DNA of 28,887 nt from assembly GCA_002453155.1 (NCBI GenBank), contig DKGG01000012.1, positions 1 to 28,887 on the forward strand, read 5' to 3'. Within the stretch, counting starts at the first letter, position 1. The number at the start of each line of letters is the position of its first letter. The DNA is from Bdellovibrionaceae bacterium UBA6776 (GTDB lineage Bacteria; Bdellovibrionota; Bdellovibrionia; Bdellovibrionales; UBA1609). The notes under the pieces are model-generated. The model made no database searches, was not told the origin of the DNA, and worked only from the letters and a program-made list of their open reading frames with translations. A program made the translations under genes and the position numbers. Of this stretch, positions 23,787-28,887 are shown one piece after another.

Positions 23787-25199
23787 TTAGAAGCTGATAG
23801 CGGCTTTTGTACTCATTCCCATCACATTGCTGGAATCGTATTGAGTTCCTCCTTTGAAGGCCGAACCGGTCATTAAATAACCGAATTCGTTCACCCAACG
23901 AATTCCCTTCTTTGGAGAATACTCCAAAGACAGATCCAATTCATAGCCCAAATCTTTATCTACAGTCTGTCCAACCAGTGGATTCTGCGACAGCCATCCG
24001 GTTGCAAGTCGTGCACCCAGGGTCCATCGATCACTCCACTTGTAATTGGTGTAAGGTGCAAAATACATCACGTTGGAAATCGCTTCCACATCTGGTTTTG
24101 AGTTTCCTGCTGTGCTTCCGCCGCCGCCAAAACCTGCGGTTCCAAAAAAGTCCGCCTGTCCCAAGGGATGATTGAAGAGCAAGAACGCCACATCATAGTT
24201 GCGATCCAAAACATAACCTTCATACTTAGTGGCCGTGTTGGGATCATCGCCAGAGACGTAGCCCAAATTCACACCGTGCTTCCAAAGGCTGTCTTCGGGG
24301 CGATATTCAAATTCACCCACAACTCCAAATCCGTCCCAAGAAATGCTTTGACCAGAAGAAGTTCGAAGTCCCGTGTCTCCACTTTGGAAAGAAGCTTCCA
24401 CACCCAACTTCATGCGTTCGGTGTCTTTCTTTGCAAAGATACTGACCAATTTTTCGTTCAACTCCGCTGTGCTTCCGCCACTGGCTCCTGGAAAGGTGTT
24501 GATGGGACCTTTTGGAGCTTGGTCATTGGCTTTGTTCAACTCATAGAACACACCCAAAGACAAATCGGTTTCAAAATTGTCGTATTGAAAATGAAAGATG
24601 TAAGAGTTTACATCTTCATTCTGGTTGAGGTTGCCTTCATGCTTTTTTCCAAACATGGGAAGAAAATAAAGGTTCCCAACGATGAATTTGTAGCCCACCA
24701 CGTCTCGACTGTCGAACCAGTGGTCAAACATTCCATTGCCCGCATTGTGAGTGGCACCCAAACCAAACTCCATGGGCACCCGACCGGCAACTAAAGCTCC
24801 ATACTCTTGTGCTAGAGTCATATAAAGTTGAGAAACCAAAATGGATTCTGACTTTCCATGATCACCCATGGTTGCGGCATCATCCGCAGTGGTTGCGTTG
24901 GCTCCTGTTTGCGGAGAGTTTCCAAAAACCTGACCCAATTGAGAATCTGGATAGGTGGAGTTGTTGAACAGATGCAATTGAGAGTAAATGGTGACTCCAT
25001 CGGAAGCCACAATCTTGGGTCTTAAAATCAATTGATGAAGTCCGTAGTCTTTTTCATTTCCAACATTGCTGGAAGCTTCGGAATCCTTAATGAAGATTCC
25101 TTCCACCCGGTAGGTTCCACTCCATTCCAAATCCGCTGCAAAAGCTGAAGTTGTGAAAATAAATCCGGAGAAAATTAGGGAGATCAGGTTCCTGGACAT
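23787..25199 (-). CDS. Outer-membrane porin-like beta-barrel protein
   Basis: A 470-residue protein with signal peptide SLIFSGFIFTTSAFA followed by ADLEWSGTYRVEG. It shows many alternating amphipathic strands, glycine/aromatic turns and a C-terminal phenylalanine (KAAISF), the usual signature of an outer-membrane barrel read by the BAM complex. Regions rich in Asn, Gly and Thr (for example GGGGSTAGNSKPD) are probably surface loops. Length would fit a 16-18-stranded porin. Substrate cannot be told. GAGGAG lies upstream of the ATG; it is transcribed alone, with its own promoter and terminator. Confidence 0.75.
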   Translation of the reverse strand: MSRNLISLIFSGFIFTTSAFAADLEWSGTYRVEGIFIKDSEASSNVGNEKDYGLHQLILRPKIVASDGVTIYSQLHLFNNSTYPDSQLGQVFGNSPQTGANATTADDAATMGDHGKSESILVSQLYMTLAQEYGALVAGRVPMEFGLGATHNAGNGMFDHWFDSRDVVGYKFIVGNLYFLPMFGKKHEGNLNQNEDVNSYIFHFQYDNFETDLSLGVFYELNKANDQAPKGPINTFPGASGGSTAELNEKLVSIFAKKDTERMKLGVEASFQSGDTGLRTSSGQSISWDGFGVVGEFEYRPEDSLWKHGVNLGYVSGDDPNTATKYEGYVLDRNYDVAFLLFNHPLGQADFFGTAGFGGGGSTAGNSKPDVEAISNVMYFAPYTNYKWSDRWTLGARLATGWLSQNPLVGQTVDKDLGYELDLSLEYSPKKGIRWVNEFGYLMTGSAFKGGTQYDSSNVMGMSTKAAISF

Positions 25200-25232
25200 A
25201 CACGCTCCTCACTCGAGAAAATCTTAGGCCAA

Positions 25233-25260
25233 AGGCTAGCACTCCCGCCAATGCAGTCAA
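25233..25260 (-). promoter_or_regulatory. Candidate promoter of the porin-like gene
   Basis: On the minus strand TTGACT (25260-25255), a 16-base spacer and TAGCCT (25238-25233), about 30 bases before the start codon. The -35 is good, the -10 is weak (3 of 6). Confidence 0.35.
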
Positions 25261-25299
25261 ACAAAGAATCTCATTCCCATTCGACCACAACAAGAGTGC

Positions 25300-25347
25300 T
25301 TAAAAAATAAGCGCCGCAACATCAGTTATCCACAGGAAAAGTGGCGC
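25300..25347 (-). terminator. Candidate terminator of the DUF507-GroES operon, with a DnaA-box match in its loop
   Basis: On the minus strand GCGCC (25347-25343) can pair with GGCGC (25315-25311), followed by TTATTTTTT. The loop of about 27 bases is long, so strength is doubtful. The loop contains a perfect TTATCCACA DnaA-box sequence (25326-25334) on the plus strand. Confidence 0.4.
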
Positions 25348-25351
25348 AAGA

Positions 25352-26041
25352 CTAGAGAGCGACCACTCCTAGAATTTCCTCTTCGCGAAGGATCAAAACG
25401 CTTTCGCCTTCGACCTCGGTTTTAATGCCCGCGTGGACATCAAATAAAACGTGGTCGCCTTGGCGCACATCCATGGGACGCAAAACGCCTTTTTTACTTT
25501 TTAGACCCGGTCCACAAACCAGAACTTCACCTTGATTGGGACGTTCTTCCACCATTCCGGGGATATAAAGTCCGCCGGCCGTGCGCTCGCTGGGACCGAT
25601 CACTCGAACCACCAAACGGTCCGAAAGAGGAGAAATCAACTTTTCCCAATTCTTTGCCACCGCTTTTTTTACTTTTTGAGCCTTACTGATGGGCTTTGAA
25701 GCTTTGGCAGCTTTCTGAGGAGTCGCTTTTTTTGTTTTTTGAACTTTTGATTTTTTAGCTTTTACAGCAGGCTTCTTTGCAGACTTTGCTGGTTTTTTTA
25801 AAGCCTTCTTTGAGGAACTTTTCTTCGAAGACTTCTTCGTTGCCTTGGCAGCCTTTTTGGAATTCTTTTTGGCGGGTTTCTTTTTATTGGGCTTCTTTTT
25901 GGATTTTTTAGCTGCCGGCTTTTTTGTTGCTTTCTTTTTCACCGGCTTCTTTTTTGTGACCTTTTTCTTAGACGCTTTTTTTGTCGCCTTTTTAGATGCT
26001 TTTTTCGTTGCTTTCTTCTTGGACGCTTTAGCTTTGGCCAT
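25352..26041 (-). CDS. GroES/Cpn10 domain with long N-terminal lysine-rich (histone H1-like) tail
   Basis: A 229-residue fusion. Residues 1-130 contain 61 lysines, the rest mainly Ala, Ser, Pro and Thr, with no Asp, Glu or Arg: a histone-H1/Hc-like polycationic tail expected to bind DNA or RNA. Residues of about 135-229 are a complete Cpn10 domain (ISPLSDRLVVRVIGPSERTA, GGLYIPG in the mobile loop, GEVLVCGPG, DVRQGDHVLF, EEEILGVVAL). GroES is normally about 95 residues and paired with groEL; no groEL is here, so this is probably a second, specialised copy. Its ATG overlaps the upstream DUF507 gene by 14 bases, with GAGGAG as ribosome site. The chaperonin-cofactor role is unproven. Confidence 0.85.
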   Translation of the reverse strand: MAKAKASKKKATKKASKKATKKASKKKVTKKKPVKKKATKKPAAKKSKKKPNKKKPAKKNSKKAAKATKKSSKKSSSKKALKKPAKSAKKPAVKAKKSKVQKTKKATPQKAAKASKPISKAQKVKKAVAKNWEKLISPLSDRLVVRVIGPSERTAGGLYIPGMVEERPNQGEVLVCGPGLKSKKGVLRPMDVRQGDHVLFDVHAGIKTEVEGESVLILREEEILGVVAL

Positions 26042-26309
26042 GGCGTTTCATCTCCTCTTCAAAATACTTCTGATAGAGGATCTCCCACTCGGAAGAACCC
26101 TCTGCCACTCCACGTTTGAGGGAAGCTACCTTCGCTCGCGCCAAATTGTCAATTTCACTCATCATGTCCACGTGCTCTTGAAGACCTTTTTTAGCCGACC
26201 GCAGCGCCTGTTCTTCACTGGAGTAATCCACCAAATCATCTTTCCAAATTTGATCCACGACCAAACGGGCCAGGTGACTGACTCGATCTTCGCTCATTCC
26301 CACTCTCAT
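26028..26309 (-). CDS. DUF507-family protein (second copy)
   Basis: A 93-residue, strongly helical, charged protein resembling DUF507 (RVSHLARLVVDQIWKDDLVD at the start, then SEEQALRSAKKGLQEHV and EIDNLARAKVASL). DUF507 function is unknown; members often occur as adjacent pairs, as here. No signal peptide or membrane segment. The start overlaps the stop of the first DUF507 gene (ATGA) and AAGGGG lies upstream; its 3' end overlaps the GroES-tail gene. A start at codon 5 is possible. Confidence 0.65.
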   Translation of the reverse strand: MRVGMSEDRVSHLARLVVDQIWKDDLVDYSSEEQALRSAKKGLQEHVDMMSEIDNLARAKVASLKRGVAEGSSEWEILYQKYFEEEMKRHGQS

Positions 26310-26584
26310 AAAACAATCCCCTTTTCTTTGGCCAAACGCTTCTTTAACAAAGGAAACATCTTGTAGCGTTGAAAGCCGCCCGGATTCTGCCGTTCCAAAT
26401 CGTCCATCATTTTATGAACGTCTTGGTCCAACTGACTTTCTCTTTCGAAGTCCGACCGAATCACTTTTGCAATGCGCTCTAAAACTTCTGATTCTTTGAC
26501 TTTCAACTGGATGCAATTTTGGGCCTTCATCGCTTCCAGCATTCGCTTTGCCATGTCTTGGAGTTGCTTTTCATTGATCTTCAT
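26306..26584 (-). CDS. DUF507-family protein (first copy)
   Basis: A 92-residue protein from the start at 26584 (MKINEKQLQDMAKRML); a longer frame to 26662 would run antisense into the divergent gene and is rejected. It has the DUF507 pattern of an N-terminal helix, a short basic strand (IQLKVKESEVLERIAKVIRS), an acidic helix with DQDVHKMMDDLE, and a basic end (KMFPLLKKRLAKEKGI). It is the first gene of a three-gene overlapping operon and is divergent from the PBP1B gene with only 40 bases between start codons. Confidence 0.65.
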   Translation of the reverse strand: MKINEKQLQDMAKRMLEAMKAQNCIQLKVKESEVLERIAKVIRSDFERESQLDQDVHKMMDDLERQNPGGFQRYKMFPLLKKRLAKEKGIVL

Positions 26585-26587
26585 ACT

Positions 26588-26616
26588 TTGACTAGACGCG
26601 CCCGTAGACCTAAAGT
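26588..26616 (+). promoter_or_regulatory. Symmetric promoter candidate between DUF507 and PBP1B genes
   Basis: TTGACT (26588-26593), a 17-base spacer and TAAAGT (26611-26616) face the PBP gene. On the minus strand TTGACT (26619-26614) faces the DUF507 gene. Each -35 lies in or next to the other's -10 region, so the two would compete. Leaders would be almost absent, which lowers confidence. Confidence 0.3.
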
Positions 26617-26624
26617 CAAGACAG

Positions 26625-28784
26625 ATGAAAAAATGGATTTTTCTCGCGATCGGTGCCACCACGTTCTTAATTGTCGCATTGGGAATATGGACGCTGTCAT
26701 TAAATTCTGAACTGGATCAGCGTTTATCCAAAGAGTGGTTTGCACCACCGGTTGAATTTTTTTATCCCTCCATCCAATGGCGACAAGGACACTCCATTGG
26801 ATTTTCTCAAGCACTGGAAGAACTCAATGCTCACTCCTACCGACAACGTTACCCTCAAGAGCCTTTGGCTGCAAAAGACTATGTGCTGCTACCCACAGAA
26901 CAATGCCAAGATGAATTGATCGACATTGCAAGAATCCAAATGGAATCTTGTTTGCGTTTTCGAAGTTCCGCCCGAATTCTTTTTACGGTGGTTTGGTCTG
27001 ACTCCGGTGAAAGTTTCTTTTTCCAAGGGAGTGGCCTGCAACCCATTTCCACCATTTCTTTGGACCCCTTACTGATTGGGGAGTTTCAATCCGGAAGGCC
27101 TTTGAAAAGTTTAAAAGTGTCTCTGCCGGAGGTCCCCTTAAAATGTCTGCAAGCAGTGACTGCCATTGAGGATGATGAGTTTTTAAAACACCGCGGAGTC
27201 AGTCCCTCGGGCATCGCCCGTGCCATCGTTCGAAACATTTTGGCTGGACGTTTTGCACAAGGTGGATCCACGATCACTCAACAGTTGGTTAAAAACTATT
27301 TTTTAACTCACCGAAAAACTTTAAAGCGAAAATTGACCGAACAGATCTTGTCCGTTTTGCTAGAAACCAAACTGAATAAAGATCAAATTTTAGAAAAGTA
27401 TTTGAATGTGATTTACATGGGACAAGACGGTCCTTACCAAGTGATTGGAATGGGTTCTGCTTCCAACTATTACTTTGGAAAGTCCATTTCTGACTTGGAC
27501 CTTTCGGATTGCGCACTCCTTGCTGCACTGATCAACAATCCCGGAAAATACAATCCCTTTCGAAATCCAGAGAATGCAACACGCCGGCGGGAGTTGGTTC
27601 TTGCGAAGATGACGGAGCTTCAGTGGATTTCAGAGGATGAAAAAAAGAGTGCCGAAGAAATGCCCTTGCCTGCGGTTCGCGAACAAAACACAGAACCGGC
27701 AGCGCCCTACTTTTTGGAGTTGGCTTACAAAGAACTTGTGGAGCTTCAACTGCCTGAAGAAAGAGGATTCAAAGTTTTCACCAGCCTCTCTCCCACCGAA
27801 CAGGTGGCCATGGAAAAAGGAGTGCAAGAGCAACTTCCAAACGTTCGTGCACGCAAAAAATCCGCAGAGAATGTGGAAGTGGCCGCTCTTCGCATTCATC
27901 TTCCCAGCTACCACATCACCAGCATGATGGGGGGAAGCAATTTTAAAACGGCCCCCTACAACCGAGTGTTGAATGCTCAAAGACAAATTGGATCTACCGT
28001 AAAGCCATTTATTTATTGGCAGGCCTTTCAAACCTTGAACCCTTGGGACAAAATTGTGGATGAAAAGTTCACATGGAAATTTGATGGTAAAGATTGGGCG
28101 CCACAAAATTATGAGCGAAACTTTCGTGGCGAAGTTTTTCTTTTTGAGGCATTGACCCAGTCTTTGAACGTACCTGCCGTAAAGTTGGCTCAGCAGATAG
28201 GTCTTGAGAAAATTCGTGACACTCTTTTTGCCGCGGGTCTGACCCGCGAAGTTTCCTTACTGCCTTCTTTGGCATTGGGAGCGGTTGAAATCACTCCCAT
28301 TGAAATGGCGCAAATGTATTCCACTCTTGGAAATATGGGGCAGTATAAAAAATTAAGTGCTCTGATTCGTGTGGAGGATTTTGATGGCAAAGTTCTGTAT
28401 GAGAATTCACCGGGTGGCAGTGAACCTCGCTTGGAACCTGCCACCACGGCCACTTTGATATCCACTTTGAAACTTTCCCCAGAAATTGGGACGGCTCAAA
28501 GTTTAAAATATTTTATCACTCCGGAAAATATCGCGGGAAAAACAGGAACCACGAATGATTTGAAGGATGCGTGGTTTGTGGGAATGAGCGGAGACCATTT
28601 GATGGTGGTCTGGGTGGGGCGCGATGACAATTTGCCCACTGGCCTTACCGGAGCTTCTGGCGCGCTTCCCATTTGGGGTGCGATTCAAAAAAACATTCAG
28701 TCCCAAGGCTTTTCAGATTTTCATTGGCCTCCTCAAACCGAAAAGGTCGAACATGAAGGCCATGTATTCGTTGTTAGCGAGTGA
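26625..28784 (+). CDS. Bifunctional penicillin-binding protein, PBP1B type
   Basis: A 719-residue class A PBP that polymerises and cross-links peptidoglycan. One N-terminal membrane helix (about 4-25), a UB2H-like region (about 45-145, with ALEELNAHSYRQRYP), then the glycosyltransferase domain (catalytic E182 in AIEDDEF, GGSTITQQLVKN at 213-224). The transpeptidase domain has S457-T-V-K460, S513-L-N515 and K639-T-G641. The segment WVGRDDNLPTGLTGASGALP is close to enterobacterial PBP1B. The UB2H region suggests activation by an LpoB-like outer-membrane lipoprotein; no lpoB is identified here. It is shorter than E. coli PBP1B, lacking most of the cytosolic and C-terminal tails. Confidence 0.93.
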   Translation: MKKWIFLAIGATTFLIVALGIWTLSLNSELDQRLSKEWFAPPVEFFYPSIQWRQGHSIGFSQALEELNAHSYRQRYPQEPLAAKDYVLLPTEQCQDELIDIARIQMESCLRFRSSARILFTVVWSDSGESFFFQGSGLQPISTISLDPLLIGEFQSGRPLKSLKVSLPEVPLKCLQAVTAIEDDEFLKHRGVSPSGIARAIVRNILAGRFAQGGSTITQQLVKNYFLTHRKTLKRKLTEQILSVLLETKLNKDQILEKYLNVIYMGQDGPYQVIGMGSASNYYFGKSISDLDLSDCALLAALINNPGKYNPFRNPENATRRRELVLAKMTELQWISEDEKKSAEEMPLPAVREQNTEPAAPYFLELAYKELVELQLPEERGFKVFTSLSPTEQVAMEKGVQEQLPNVRARKKSAENVEVAALRIHLPSYHITSMMGGSNFKTAPYNRVLNAQRQIGSTVKPFIYWQAFQTLNPWDKIVDEKFTWKFDGKDWAPQNYERNFRGEVFLFEALTQSLNVPAVKLAQQIGLEKIRDTLFAAGLTREVSLLPSLALGAVEITPIEMAQMYSTLGNMGQYKKLSALIRVEDFDGKVLYENSPGGSEPRLEPATTATLISTLKLSPEIGTAQSLKYFITPENIAGKTGTTNDLKDAWFVGMSGDHLMVVWVGRDDNLPTGLTGASGALPIWGAIQKNIQSQGFSDFHWPPQTEKVEHEGHVFVVSE

Positions 28785-28818
28785 ACTGTCTTAAGCCTTC
28801 ATCACCACCAAAGCTTTC

Positions 28819-28887
28819 GCCAAAAGGTACCTGCTTCCTTTTCCGATATGCGGTGCATATCGGAAAAGGAAGCAGGTACCTTTTGGC
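28819..28887. repeat. Long perfect palindrome, copy 2 (33-bp arms), at the window edge
   Basis: Left arm 28819-28851 and right arm 28855-28887 are exact reverse complements with loop GGT; GCC/GGC extends the arms three pairs beyond copy 1. It starts 35 bases after the PBP1B stop. The window ends at its last base, so the arms may be longer. The core AAAAGGTACCTGCTTCC is shared with copy 1. Confidence 0.92.

Noticed and set aside
25845..26366. 173-codon plus-strand frame rich in Phe and Leu
   Set aside because: It is the antisense of the lysine-rich tail (AAR codons read as TTY/CTT) and of the DUF507 gene; composition explains it.
1..28887. CRISPR arrays, tRNA or rRNA genes, prophage or plasmid functions
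   Set aside because: No evenly spaced short repeats with unique spacers, no tRNA cloverleaf noticed by eye, and no phage structural, integrase or replication genes. A tRNA covariance search would be decisive.

Overview
The window reads as chromosomal DNA of a flagellated Gram-negative bacterium. The best fit is a Bdellovibrio-like member of the Bdellovibrionota. The reasons are the compact order fliL-M-N-O-P-Q-R-flhB-A-F-G-fliA on one strand, many lipoproteins and secreted proteins of no recognised family, a PBP1B-type cell-wall synthase, a decayed IS200-like (Y1/HUH) transposase of the REP-associated type, and dispersed long perfect palindromes. The lineage is inferred from family resemblance and gene order; no rRNA or tRNA gene is present to anchor it.

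Bases 358-11107 (minus strand) form one tightly packed flagellar operon. It holds a stator/switch-associated protein (fliL), C-ring proteins (fliM, fliN), the export gate (fliO, P, Q, R, flhB, flhA), the placement/number regulators (flhF, flhG) and the flagellar sigma factor (fliA). Most junctions overlap or are separated by 20 bases or fewer. Between flhG and fliA lies a possible overlooked 45-codon ORF. Left of fliA are three degenerate repeats with an exact 118-base period. Upstream of fliL is a Y1 transposase gene interrupted by one in-frame TGA, which separates its HUH motif from its predicted catalytic tyrosine.

Bases 12227-16622 hold an inositol-monophosphatase-family gene, a divergent membrane-anchored SPOR protein with a histidine-rich linker, a small secreted protein, and a two-gene unit made of a small outer-membrane-type protein and a lipoprotein with a gluzincin-like HExxH...NExxxD signature. 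Bases 16717-20305 hold a PcrA/UvrD-type helicase convergent with a lysine 2,3-aminomutase. The last codons of the aminomutase are written inside a palindrome.

Bases 20530-25199 encode envelope proteins: a coiled-coil secreted protein, an M15/extensin-like lipoprotein followed by two small genes, and a porin-like beta-barrel. Bases 25352-26584 (minus) are a three-gene overlapping operon: two DUF507 proteins and a GroES domain fused to a ~130-residue, almost pure Lys/Ala/Ser/Pro tail. Divergent from it is a PBP1B-type bifunctional penicillin-binding protein.

The features most worth following are: (1) two copies of a 30-33 bp-arm perfect palindrome differing by a compensatory base-pair change, together with the split REP-type transposase in the same window; (2) the histone-H1-like tail fused to GroES; (3) an FlhF/FlhG pair in which FlhG lacks its N-terminal activator segment and FlhF has altered GTPase motifs.
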